This document shows positions 52,326 through 61,562 of a DNA stretch of 64,000 nt, one piece after another. Numbering within the stretch: the first letter of the stretch is position 1; each line of letters starts with the position of its first letter. A model generated the notes under the pieces. It saw only the letters and a program-made list of their open reading frames with translations. It made no database searches and was not told where the DNA came from. Source of the stretch: Natrinema sp. SYSU A 869. GTDB lineage: Archaea; Halobacteriota; Halobacteria; Halobacteriales; Natrialbaceae. The DNA lies in assembly GCF_019879105.1 (NCBI RefSeq), contig NZ_CP082248.1, forward strand, positions 682,001-746,000. The letters run 5' to 3'. A program made the translations under genes and the position numbers.

Positions 52326-54076
52326 TGTTGAGTTGTAAGTCCGAGAAACGTGCCTCCAGACAGGTAGTCAAAGCCGTAAACGGCTAGCGCGACCGGCAGG
52401 AACCAGAGGAGCGTTACGAGGACTAACTGAACGAGTTTCTGGAAGGCAGGATACTTCGGGGGAACCTTCGCACGGTCCTCCGCTGTGCCGTACAGGTGGT
52501 CTGCACGCCACCACTCCGCTGGGACGTACTGACCATCAACGAGCAAGGACGGCCGCCCCTCAAGTTCGAGAACGGCCATTCCACTGGCGTTCACAGCGGC
52601 CGACTGATTACCGACTTCGACTCGCCCAGTCGTAATCGGATCGCTGGTCGCGTTCTCTGTCACCGTTGCCTGAACGAGGACTCCTGTCGAGTTCGCTTCG
52701 AGGACCGTCAACTCGAGGTTCGTTTCGCGAACGGTTCCGTTATCATCGATCGAGACTGTCCGTGACTGGCCGCGAACGATGCCGTGAACGGCCACTTCAT
52801 CGACGGTTGCTACTGGAAGCGTTCGCGATTGGACAGCGATCGATGTCGTGTTCACATAGCGATCGGCAGTCGCAATATCGATCCTGTTCGGGAGTGATGG
52901 CCCCTCTTGTTCGCTTCCCCACGTCTCTTCGATCGCTACTGGTGGCTCAGCATTATCCGTCGCCGTGCTCGAGATATCCGGTTGTTTTTGCGTGGGTATG
53001 GCATGGACCTGTGCTGGGCGAACGGTCGAATCCGTGCGGGTGGTGTCCGTCTCTGTCCGGGACACCATCGTCTGCCAGCCGTCGACTCCGGCGGAGTAGA
53101 ACCGCCAGTTTCCTCGAAGACGAGTCTCACTGTCGATATCGATTGCTGACCACGTGGTACCTGGATGGACGACGACACCGGTGCGGTTCTCGTCGCTCTC
53201 GAACGTCACTCGTGTTCCGCTACTCTCGTCGAATTGAGTAACGACTGTCTGGCGAGAGTCGGCTGCTGTTACCTGCTCAGTGGGATATTCGGTTTCAATC
53301 TCCCACTCTCCGCCACAGGACTCTGTAGTACTGTTGTACTCCTCGCACGTTCGCATTTCGTGACGAAGGCGAACAGAAACGTCAACCTCGATGGAGAGGT
53401 TCTGCGTCCCTGACAGCCCACTGTACTCGAGTGTGGATCGATGGTTATTGTCGGAGTCAAGGACCCGATCGTCCACCTGTAGTTCGACACTGTCGATATC
53501 AGTCTCGGCAATCGACCATCGGTCGCGGACCGATCCATTGGGATCGTCGTCCGGAACACGGACTCGATAATCGGTAATCGCGAGGATCTCTCCGTCTGGA
53601 GCGATGTATCGGGTGGAGTTATTCCCCGAATGCAACACCGTCGACGGCTGGACTGCAACGATGCTCGCATACGCATCCCTGATGTAGAGCCCGTTCTCGA
53701 GTTGTGCACCCTCGGGATGAATCGACGTTTCCTCGTCGCCGGGAGCAAAGTCCTGAATATCACCGCTGTTCCAGGTCTCGACGTCTCCCATCGGTTGTTC
53801 GAACGGAACGTCTGTCGAGCCAGCAAGTCGGGTGGAAAACTCCGCAGCGGAGGACACGTTGGCCTCGAATTCGTCACTCGAGCGGTTCCTCTGCTCGAGG
53901 TCTTCCGACCACAACAGTGGGAACCGCGTCTCGCTCACACCATACGCAGGTCCGTCATCGGGGATCACCGTACTCGAGTTTGGCTCAGCTGCAGAGGCTC
54001 CTGCAGTCAGGCAAACAATGCCCCCGCTCGCAGCGAGGAGCGTAAGGGCGATGACGATCGGACGTGGCGTGGTCAT
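52322..54076 (-). CDS. Large surface protein of the conjugation operon
   Basis: The 584-residue protein has a Sec signal peptide (IVIALTLLAASGGIVCLTAGASA), a long beta-rich exterior with many NxS/T sites (NRSSDE, NNSTRY, NTTSIA), and one membrane helix near the end (LVQLVLVTLLWFLPVALAVYGF). Two cysteines near 255-268 (CEEYNSTTESC) may bond. This is a type I surface glycoprotein that might contact recipient cells or the pilus (inference). It precedes the lipoprotein gene with a 4-base overlap. Confidence 0.75.
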   Translation of the reverse strand: MTTPRPIVIALTLLAASGGIVCLTAGASAAEPNSSTVIPDDGPAYGVSETRFPLLWSEDLEQRNRSSDEFEANVSSAAEFSTRLAGSTDVPFEQPMGDVETWNSGDIQDFAPGDEETSIHPEGAQLENGLYIRDAYASIVAVQPSTVLHSGNNSTRYIAPDGEILAITDYRVRVPDDDPNGSVRDRWSIAETDIDSVELQVDDRVLDSDNNHRSTLEYSGLSGTQNLSIEVDVSVRLRHEMRTCEEYNSTTESCGGEWEIETEYPTEQVTAADSRQTVVTQFDESSGTRVTFESDENRTGVVVHPGTTWSAIDIDSETRLRGNWRFYSAGVDGWQTMVSRTETDTTRTDSTVRPAQVHAIPTQKQPDISSTATDNAEPPVAIEETWGSEQEGPSLPNRIDIATADRYVNTTSIAVQSRTLPVATVDEVAVHGIVRGQSRTVSIDDNGTVRETNLELTVLEANSTGVLVQATVTENATSDPITTGRVEVGNQSAAVNASGMAVLELEGRPSLLVDGQYVPAEWWRADHLYGTAEDRAKVPPKYPAFQKLVQLVLVTLLWFLPVALAVYGFDYLSGGTFLGLTTQQ

Positions 54077-54106
54077 TGGCTTCAGTCAAATGCGCCGTTT
54101 AGTGGG

Positions 54107-54574
54107 TTAGAACGGCCGCACACAGTCTGAAAAGCCAAATCCCATCTGACTGCCGACCTTGTCGATGAGTTCTGGTGAGATCAGGGCAAGGACGATGATC
54201 CCGAACCCGATACCCGACATTACGAGCCTCTCCTTGGCTTGGTTCTTCTTCTCTGGATTCCCACCAGCACGCATGTATGAAAGACCAGACCGACCAACGT
54301 AGAATCCGGTTGCAGGAAGTCCGAGACCGGCAACGGCGCCAAAGACGATCCCGATTCCAGTCTCGACACCGGTCCCACAGTAGACGTCTCCGACCTCCGA
54401 CTGCGCAGCTACTGACCCAGAGATGACGATCAAAAACACGAGCCACACTGCCAGTGGCTGGATTGTTGACCTAATCTGGCCGAACAACCGGCGAGTCCGG
54501 GTCGAGAAACTGAATACCGAATGAGGGCATTTGGTGACCGATTCGGATGACTCACGAGGTGAAGTATCACTCAT
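54107..54574 (-). CDS. VirB2/pilin-like small membrane protein
   Basis: The 155-residue protein starts MSDTSPRESSES. A signal-like helix (PLAVWLVFLIVISGSVAAQSE) is followed by two more hydrophobic segments (GTGVETGIGIVFGAVAGLGLPATGFYV and VMSGIGFGIIVLALISPELI). Three short helices with a cleavable-looking AAQ site recall VirB2/TrbC pilins. It lies upstream of the surface protein gene with a 30-base gap. Pilin identity rests on topology and context. Confidence 0.6.
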   Translation of the reverse strand: MSDTSPRESSESVTKCPHSVFSFSTRTRRLFGQIRSTIQPLAVWLVFLIVISGSVAAQSEVGDVYCGTGVETGIGIVFGAVAGLGLPATGFYVGRSGLSYMRAGGNPEKKNQAKERLVMSGIGFGIIVLALISPELIDKVGSQMGFGFSDCVRPF

Positions 54575-54842
54575 AATGGTGGATATTTGGACGTCGTGTT
54601 CCCAGCAGCGTCTCGAGATCAACGATCTCAGTCGCTGATTCGGACAGCTCATCCCACATGGAGTTGCTCCCACGACGGGTGATATTGCAATGGGCTATCA
54701 GCCCAGTCACTGCTTTGTAAGCCAGTCCAGACGTACTGGGGCTGGTCGTCTGTCTGAGAAACCACGCGTCGGCAGTCTGGCCTCCAGCTATCGTATTGAG
54801 TATGTTACGTAGTATTCCACTTGATTCCATACCTAACATCAT
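54567..54842 (-). CDS. First small protein of the conjugation operon
   Basis: The product has 91 residues (MMLGMESSGILRNILNTIAGG) and is mostly polar, with DELSESATEIVDLETLLG at the C-terminus. The ATG at 54842 lies 20-28 bases after a TATA-like element, as expected for leaderless haloarchaeal mRNAs; ATGs at 54839 and 54830 are alternatives. It overlaps the pilin-like gene by 8 bases. The function is unknown. Confidence 0.6.
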   Translation of the reverse strand: MMLGMESSGILRNILNTIAGGQTADAWFLRQTTSPSTSGLAYKAVTGLIAHCNITRRGSNSMWDELSESATEIVDLETLLGTRRPNIHHYE

Positions 54843-54861
54843 CTCTTTAGTAGTTGGAATA

Positions 54862-54870
54862 AATAAATAT
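54862..54870 (-). promoter_or_regulatory. TATA box of the conjugation operon
   Basis: ATATTTATT on the minus strand is centred about 24 bases before the ATG at 54842. It fits a haloarchaeal TATA element giving a leaderless transcript. No other TATA-like element is seen before the downstream genes, which overlap or nearly touch. Confidence 0.5.
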
Positions 54871-54940
54871 TTCCATAGCCTATCACCGATATGAGTCCCC
54901 ATCGTACCATCCGAAGGTGGAGGTTCTGGTGAATAAGTCG

Positions 54941-55576
54941 ATGAACGACAACGAGGCATGGGCCGATCGTCACGAGGTGACCGAGCAGATCAAGGAGACG
55001 CTGTTGAACGCGCTGTACTGGGAAGACATCTCGCTTGGTCCCGACGGCAGCAGCGTCTACGTCGCGGACGACCACTTCGACGCGGTCGCTCGAGACGAGC
55101 CGGGCGAACTGTACGAAGACCCGCCGCCGCGCCTCGAGGCGAAGACAGACCACCTGTTGATGACGACGCTGCGAGATATGGGCGAGATCGCTCGCGACGT
55201 GTCCGAGACAGTTGTGACTGAGGCGGTGCGACCGTCGACGATCTCGCCGACCAGCTGGGAAGCATCCCGCGACGATCTATCGAGCGATCGACGACCTCGG
55301 CGAGATGCTCGAGTTAAACTAGGGCGGCGTATCGTTCCAGGCCCGGAAGTACCGCGAGGAACTGCGAGCGCTCGTCGAGCCCGCCGAGTACGCGATCGAG
55401 AGCTACGCCGATCGGATGCAGCACATCATGGGCTTGGCCGATCACGTCGCCGAGTCTTCTCCCTTCTAGAGTGGCTCGCGAAGAACGGGGCCGACCTCGA
55501 GTTCGATAATCAGGGCGAGCCCCGACGGATGCGGATCGATACTCTCCTGACTGAAGGCCGATATAGTAACAGTTAG
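54941..55576 (+). pseudogene. Decayed winged-helix protein gene
   Basis: It starts MNDNEAWADRHEVTEQIK and reads well to about 55250. It then shifts frame into PATIYRAIDDLGEMLELN with a stop, continues VSFQARKYREELRALVEPAEYA to another stop near 55468, and finishes EWLAKNGADLEFDNQGEPRR in the first frame. The middle suggests a winged helix followed by a helical region. At least one frameshift and two stops make it nonfunctional. The family is not named with confidence. Confidence 0.7.
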
Positions 55577-55608
55577 AACTTTCTACTCAGAGACTGTTGC
55601 CAAACGCA

Positions 55609-56605
55609 GTGGATCATCTCGACGAGATCTCTGTCGAGGAATTGCAAGATGCTCTCGACAACGTGGAGGGAAAGAAGCCGACACAACGTCTCTTAGCAGC
55701 AATAGTACAAAAACGGCGTTACGCAGACTGAACTAGCCGAGTGGTACGACGTTCAGCGACGGACGATCTATAGCTGGCTCAAGCGACTCGTCGGTGCCGA
55801 GTCGCTTGAGCAGGCCGTTACTGATGCTCACTGATCTGGGAGAAACCGAAAACTCTCAGAAAACGAGCAACAAGAATTTGAAGAAACTATCCACGAATCT
55901 CCTAGGGAAGTTGGGGTTGACGCACCGGCGTGGACGCCAGCGCTCGTCCAGCAGTATCTCGACGAAATGTACGATGACGAATACTCAATCCCGAGTTGCC
56001 GGCGGTTACTCAAAGAAGCGGGATTGAGCTATCAAAAACCACGCCGTACAGCTGCCGAGTCAGAGGCTAACGAGCAAGAAACATTCCGCGAGGAACTCAA
56101 AAAAGCGGCGGGAAATGGACGCCACAGTAGTTTGTCTCGATCAAACCAAGAAATCCGTCCAAATTGAGCCGCGTGCCGCGTGGTTTCCGCGCGGCACGCG
56201 GCCATCTGTCGAATTATCTGGGTAACGTGATTGGACGTGTTTGTTGGGCGCGATCACCGAAGACGGTGATCGCTTTTTTGCTCGATTCGAAGAGTACGTG
56301 ACTAGCGACCATGCAAAACATTTCACTCTCGCGTTATACAAAGAGTTTGAAGATGACTTGATCGTCGTACTAGATGGAGCACTGTACTTTCAGGCGTCGG
56401 CCGTCACGGACCTGGCGGCCCGTGACGACCTCGCCTTCGTCACGTTACCGGCGTATTCTACCGGACTAAATCCAGTCGAAGAGTGTTGAGACAATTGCAA
56501 ACGGCTCTCAGTAACCGATTCTTTGAGTCACTTACCGAGCTTACAACAGCGATCGACAACGCCCTCAACCAACTCTCGGCCCCAAAGATGAGTGATTATT
56601 TCTAA
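55609..56605 (+). pseudogene. IS630-family transposase, degenerate
   Basis: The pieces read in order: DHLDEISVEELQDALDNVEG, a helix-turn-helix TELAEWYDVQRRTIYSWL, SPREVGVDAPAWTPALVQ, then VVCLDQTKKSVQIEP, and LGAITEDGDRFFARFEEYV. The DDE end is VVLDGALYFQ and LPAYSTGLNPVEE. Frameshifts occur near 55715, 55830 and 56115, an in-frame TAA at about 56222, and a lost base near 56488. Terminal repeats were not located. It can no longer make a transposase. Confidence 0.8.
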
Positions 56606-56891
56606 TGTCTACTATAGACACTACCAGTGAGACTCGCCTCGAGAGCGCGATGACTATCACCGATGGCAGACATTCACCGTGAAAGATAAGGAATGCGGCC
56701 GTCAAGGCGGGAATCTTATTATCCAACCATCCTGAATGGTGGATGACTAATAGTATCATATGGTTATTACTAATAATAACGTAATATCTCGTCGATGAGA
56801 GAATGTTATACGTCCCGGCGTAAAGAGATCGATCTCGAGACCGATTAATTACATTCATACACTTGTAAAACAAGTGCCCTGGGACTGTCGC
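56606..56891. other. AT-rich region without gene
   Basis: No gene is seen. It lies between the dead transposase and the truncated SMC-related gene and may contain the missing end of the insertion sequence. Confidence 0.4.
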
Positions 56892-57125
56892 ATGTGTGTC
56901 CAGTTTCGTTACCATTCAACATTGTTGAACAAGCCGAACCGCTTTACGCATTTTGGAGAGCGGGAACTTGAGGAGGAGAAACGACGATTCCAGTCGAAAA
57001 TGTCAGAAATGGAAGCGGAACTCGAGAAATTAGACGCTGAAGTCGAGGAAACGCGAGAGGAGAAGGAAAAGTACGAAGAGAAGATAGAAGAGCTGCAATC
57101 GAAACAACGGAATTCCAGAACGTGA
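56892..57125 (+). pseudogene. Front fragment of truncated SMC-related gene
   Basis: From about 56950 the frame encodes coiled coil (ELEEEKRRFQSKMSEMEAELEKLDAEVEE) and ends at 57125. The natural continuation (ETTEFQNVKRRIE) lies in the next frame from about 57100. The ATP-binding Walker A head that should precede the coil is absent. The first 20 residues do not look native. It is part of the same broken gene as 57122-58330. Confidence 0.65.
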
Positions 57126-58330
57126 AGCGTCGGATTGAATCCGAATGCGAGAGCCTCGAGAACCTCGAGGACGAGCTTGAAGAGCTGATGGACGACCTGC
57201 CCAGTCGAGACGAGATCTCCGACGAACGTATTTCGCAAATCGAACAGGAGATTCAGCGCCTCCGCGGACAGGTGCAGCGGATCGATTTGACGGCCGGCGA
57301 TCTCCAGTCAGTCATCCAGTTCAACGAGCAATTCTTGGAGGAGGGACAGCCGGACTTCCTTGAGGGGTTCGAGGACGATCGGTCACCCAGTGGCGAAATC
57401 ACTGATAAACTCGTCGATGATACTGAAGAGGTCGTCTGCTGGACGTGTGGAAGCAAGGTCGAGCGATCTCAAATCGAGGAGACGCTCGACCGGTTGCGGA
57501 CCATCCGAAACAACACGATAAGCGATAGGCAGCCCCTCAAAAGCCAGATTGACGAATTAAAGGACGAAAAGTCGACGCTAGAGAGCGAACAGCGGAAAGC
57601 CGAACAAATACGACAGAAGATCACGGACGTCGAGGCCGAGATCCACCGCCGCGAGGAGACGTTAGAGACCCTCCGAGAGCGCAAAGCGGAGCCCTCAGAG
57701 ACGATCGACGGACTCGGTGCGGAAGTAGACGAGTTCGAAGGCACTGATCAGAACGAGATACTCGAGGTACAGAGGGAAACGAGTCGGCTCAAAGTTGAAC
57801 TGAGTCACCTCGAGGGAGAACTCGCTGGCATCGAAGATGAGATCACGACCGAACTAGTTGACCTTCGAACACATGTCGAAGATTTACAACAGCAGGCCAT
57901 CGAGGAGTTTGACAACCACATGGCTGCCGTTCTCGAGCAACTCGACTACGATAATCTCGAGCGCATTTGGATCGAACAGACGGAAACCGAAGTCCGAGAA
58001 AGGCGCCGAAAGGTGGTGAAGGATCGGTTCGACCTTCACATCGTTCGCAGTACCGGTTCGGGAACCGTCTACGAGGACACGGTCGATCACCTGAGCGAGA
58101 GTGAACGGGAGGTGACCGGGCTCGTATTCGCTCTTGCCGGGTACCTTGTCCACGACGTCTACGATCACGTTCCGTTCATGCTACTGGACTCCATCGAAGC
58201 CATCGACTCGAACCGAATCGCACGACTCGTCGACTACCTAGCGGGATATGCGGGCTATCTGGTGGTTGCACTGCTCGAGGAAGACGCGGCTGTGCTGGAC
58301 GACAGCTATCCTCGAATCGAAATGATCTAA
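57122..58330 (+). CDS. Archaeal SMC-related protein, C-terminal part only
   Basis: The 402-residue frame from a GTG has long coiled coils and a zinc-hook-like VVCWTCGSKVE near residue 105. At the C-terminus a head half follows: a signature-like LSESEREVTGLVFALAGYL and a Walker-B-like VPFMLLDSIEAIDSNRI. Complete haloarchaeal SMC-related proteins have about 600-700 residues including an N-terminal Walker A, lacking here. A one-base frame change separates it from the 56892 fragment. It is probably nonfunctional as an ATPase. Confidence 0.75.
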   Translation: MKRRIESECESLENLEDELEELMDDLPSRDEISDERISQIEQEIQRLRGQVQRIDLTAGDLQSVIQFNEQFLEEGQPDFLEGFEDDRSPSGEITDKLVDDTEEVVCWTCGSKVERSQIEETLDRLRTIRNNTISDRQPLKSQIDELKDEKSTLESEQRKAEQIRQKITDVEAEIHRREETLETLRERKAEPSETIDGLGAEVDEFEGTDQNEILEVQRETSRLKVELSHLEGELAGIEDEITTELVDLRTHVEDLQQQAIEEFDNHMAAVLEQLDYDNLERIWIEQTETEVRERRRKVVKDRFDLHIVRSTGSGTVYEDTVDHLSESEREVTGLVFALAGYLVHDVYDHVPFMLLDSIEAIDSNRIARLVDYLAGYAGYLVVALLEEDAAVLDDSYPRIEMI

Positions 58331-58969
58331 CCGTCCCTGTCCCGTTTTTCGACTCTGCGTGTCACGTTCCCCGGTCAGAAACGCGCGAGCGCCGTTTTCG
58401 GTTCGGCTTCACGTTCGGTCCGATCGCGTGTCCGTCCGACCGAACCGATACCGATCACCGAGGGCGACCTCCGCTCGGGTCTCCCGCGTACACTGTTGAC
58501 TCTGACGTGGATCCGTGTCCCACCGGTCCGTATCCGTCGAGACAGGCTGTTACTAATATGAAATAGACACACATAGTTATTTATTCCAATAATGTCCATT
58601 TTAATGCAGTGCATAGAGAACAGTCTCGATGTTTCCTCAAATTATCCCCTCTCCCATTCACACTTCAACTTTTTATGCTGTCAGCGAGTTACACTGTGGG
58701 TAACTCACACGGTGGCGCGTATACGGCGGTAATATAGCGTGTTGTGCCGATCGACAGCGATAGTGACGAGTAGATCGGGATTGTACAATTGAAGACGAGC
58801 AGGGAGAATTTTCAGTCTCTCATCCGAATCGAATGGGAGAGTCGCGAGGATGGAGGTCGCTCTCACCGAGGGAACGAGAGCGAGAACCGATACAATTGGG
58901 GACAAACGATGGTGCTCTCACGATTTTCGCGTCAGGTAGGTATCGAGTGTCGTTGCCGGCTTCCGGCTC
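58331..58969. other. Intergenic region at the right edge of the accessory region
   Basis: About 640 bases without a supported gene. The composition changes here from AT-rich (58540-58720) to mixed. It may include the boundary between accessory and chromosomal DNA. No tRNA gene or direct-repeat att site was recognised. Confidence 0.4.
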
Positions 58970-59752
58970 TCAGGAATGAGTGAGATTCAGTTCGATCTCG
59001 TTGACCAAGCTCCTCATCGTCTCGATAACCTCCTTGGTTTTCTTTTGCTTCCGTAATCTGTGTACTGGACCGGAAACGGCGCACGCACCGATGACGTCCT
59101 GATCCGGCGTACTGACGGGAACCGCGATAGAGTAGAGCCCCTTCGTGCTTTCCTGATTGTTGATGGCGTACCCCTTACTACGGATTTCTTCTAACTCTTC
59201 GTAAAGCGACTCTTTGCTAGTAATCGTGTTTTCCGTGGCAGCGAAAAGTCCGTATTGATCGATGATCTCCTCCACCTCGGACTTCGGCATGGACGCGAGC
59301 ATCGTTTTTCCCGATGCGACCTGATGAATCGGGTATCGGTATCCGATACGTGCACGGGTTAAGACGCCTTGATGCCCCGACTCTCTGTATATGATCACGG
59401 TGTGCCCTCCTTCGCGGACCATGTACTGAACTATCTCACCCGTCTTCTCTGCGGCCTCGACCATTCTCGGTTTGATAATTCTCGTCCCATCGATCTGATC
59501 GCGGACGAATCCCCCGAAGTCCAGATACCGTAGACTGAGTCGATACTTGTTTTCCTCTCTCATAACGAACCCGTGCTTCTGGAGCGTCTGTAGATGTTTA
59601 TAAACATTTGCCCTCGAATTGTCTGTCGCGTCAGCTAATTCGCTGACTTTTGGCGACTCGAACTCCATTAACGATTCGAGTATCGTTATCGACGTTTCCA
59701 CGGATTTTATCGTCCTCGTTCCGGAACCGGGGTCTGAGTTCGAATCGGTCAT
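58970..59752 (-). CDS. IclR-family transcriptional regulator
   Basis: The 260-residue protein from 59752 (MTDSNSDPGSGTRTIKSVETS) has the IclR winged helix (SKVSELADATDNSRANVYKHLQTLQKHGFV-like). The effector-binding domain follows (YPIHQVASGKTMLASMP, GYAINNQESTKGLYSIAVPV, VIGACAVSGPVHRL). Haloarchaeal IclR proteins control sugar and sugar-acid catabolism, and it is divergent from the TAXI gene, its likely target together with the dehydratases. Confidence 0.92.
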   Translation of the reverse strand: MTDSNSDPGSGTRTIKSVETSITILESLMEFESPKVSELADATDNSRANVYKHLQTLQKHGFVMREENKYRLSLRYLDFGGFVRDQIDGTRIIKPRMVEAAEKTGEIVQYMVREGGHTVIIYRESGHQGVLTRARIGYRYPIHQVASGKTMLASMPKSEVEEIIDQYGLFAATENTITSKESLYEELEEIRSKGYAINNQESTKGLYSIAVPVSTPDQDVIGACAVSGPVHRLRKQKKTKEVIETMRSLVNEIELNLTHS

Positions 59753-60175
59753 GCCTACCACTATCAAACATGCTTCACCCACTTATTGTTTCCTGTGAGT
59801 AACAATAATTGGCGTCCAGTTCACGATGTGATATCACCAGTAGTCGGATTCCACGCCCCGTTGCCCTCGCGATCTCTCTTCATCGGGACGGAGCCTCGTC
59901 GCTTCTCATCTCGTAGCCGTTCTTTGGATACCGAGACCAGTCTCGTAGCGAGACGACGGGTTACTCCCGAGCGTGCCACACGATTATTTAGCGCTCGTCC
60001 GTACCATCTCTCCGTCAGCTGGAAGCGTGCCTCGGTCCCCGCTCAGCGAGCTGCACCGCTCTCGACTTCTCTGCTGGTCCTGCCAGTGGACGATACAGCG
60101 TTGTCCCGCCCGAGATGCATATAGTGTAAATAATTGAACAGTATTTTTAAATAGCAAGGCATGGCAACAAGCTCC
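59753..60175. promoter_or_regulatory. Divergent intergenic region, IclR / TAXI promoters
   Basis: No gene is seen. A TATA-like TTTTTAAATA at 60144-60153 lies about 27 bases before the ATG at 60176, which supports that start and a leaderless TAXI transcript. The IclR gene is transcribed from the other side, so its operator may lie here. Confidence 0.5.
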
Positions 60176-61234
60176 ATGGGGTTTGATAGCGATCGACGCG
60201 ACGTAGTGAAAGGTATCGCAGGGATCGGACTGGCCGGTATAGCAGGCTGTATGGGCGGCAGTGGCGGGGGTTCGAACGGCATCGCTATCGGTCACACTGG
60301 TGAGGGATCGATTGCCGGCGGCGTCGCACTTTCGATCCAGCGCGTGATGAACGAGCATTCCGACGAAATCGATGTTGCACCGGAAGGGACCGGTGGCGAT
60401 CCGTCATCGGTCCGTCTCCTCGAACAGAGTGAACTCGAAGGCGCCGTTATGGGTCCCTACAGCATCCTCTTCGCCGAGGAGGGAACGACGCCGTTCGCCG
60501 AACAACAGCCTGATCCGGAGCAGTTACCGCTTCAGTGCTTCTCCGGCGCACTAATCAACGGAATGTGGCTGGCGAGAGAGGATACGGACCTCGAAACGAC
60601 CGACGACCTTATCGACAGCGATGCCCAGATCTGGGCCCTCGATCCGGAGTGGGGATTTTACTCCCTCGTCCGGCAGATTCTCAACCAAGTCGAGCTCGAT
60701 AGTGGTGAGACGTTCTGGGAGAATATCGAGGACCGGCTGGTCAACGTGTCCAGTTCCGACGCTGCAGGTGCGATCGAGGAAGGGAGGATCGACGCGGCGA
60801 TGACGCTCGGTTCGAGTTACAGGGGACTCCCCTCGTACGCCGCCGAAAAAGATGCGCGCGCTGATTTGAAAGCGCTCAAGCAGTCCGAGAGCATCTACGA
60901 GACCGTCGATTCACACCCCGCGATGACAGCCGAATACGTCTCCCCGGACGTCTGGGGCTGGGAGCAGGACCTCGGAGTAGACGAGATGCTGTCCTGGTCG
61001 ACGCCCCACACGCTGTGGCTCTCTGAGGACGTCGAAGCCGACGTCGCGTACGATATCATGTCGACGGTTCACGAGAACGGCGAAATGTACACGAACACGG
61101 CGGAGACGAACCTCGACCTGACTGCCATCGAAGACATGGGGTACGTCTATGGGGACTTCCCGTTCCACCCCGGAGCGCGCGATTTCCTCCAGGAGAACGA
61201 CCTCTGGGAGGATAGCTACGAAGTGGGCCGTTGA
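60176..61234 (+). CDS. TAXI-family TRAP solute-binding lipoprotein
   Basis: The 352-residue protein has a Tat lipoprotein leader (DRRDVVKGIAGIGLAGIAGC). IAIGHTGEGSIAGGVALSIQRVMNEHS and TGGDPSSVRLLEQSELEGAVMG match the TAXI start, and the C-terminus has FPFHPGARDFLQEN as in the family. It captures an organic acid outside the cell for a TRAP permease, but no TRAP membrane gene follows in the window. An ATG at 60161 is an alternative start. Confidence 0.88.
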   Translation: MGFDSDRRDVVKGIAGIGLAGIAGCMGGSGGGSNGIAIGHTGEGSIAGGVALSIQRVMNEHSDEIDVAPEGTGGDPSSVRLLEQSELEGAVMGPYSILFAEEGTTPFAEQQPDPEQLPLQCFSGALINGMWLAREDTDLETTDDLIDSDAQIWALDPEWGFYSLVRQILNQVELDSGETFWENIEDRLVNVSSSDAAGAIEEGRIDAAMTLGSSYRGLPSYAAEKDARADLKALKQSESIYETVDSHPAMTAEYVSPDVWGWEQDLGVDEMLSWSTPHTLWLSEDVEADVAYDIMSTVHENGEMYTNTAETNLDLTAIEDMGYVYGDFPFHPGARDFLQENDLWEDSYEVGR

Positions 61235-61562
61235 AGACGAGATGCAGTTCCCTTCTTCGCTGGAATCGAACCGCTATCTGTCTCGCTGACGGTTCGTTGT
61301 TCTGTCCGTCCGGGGTCGATACACCGTCACGGGCGGACAACCCGATCCGATAGATAACTCGGTTGCGGTTGCCGTCGAATCCAGGAATAGCTACGAGCTG
61401 TGCACAGTCGCTCGAGCATACGTGGCCGAGTACGATGGCGAACACCGGACCGGGAATTCGAAGAGAGATGCGGAGCATCCCGTTTCCGTCCCGGCTCCAA
61501 CCCGAGTGCACCAGTCGATGCCGGATGGGGGGACGCGTTTTCCGCGCCGGTGTCTACCGTGC
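61235..61562. other. Convergent intergenic region
   Basis: No supported gene lies between the TAXI gene and the convergent dehydratase gene. Terminators for both are expected; none stands out as a clear T-tract hairpin. Confidence 0.4.

Noticed and set aside
56168-56202. Strong GC hairpin as terminator or IS end
   Set aside because: GCCGCGTGCCGCG and its complement lie inside the decayed IS630 coding sequence (PRAAWFPRGTRP), so it is explained by codons.
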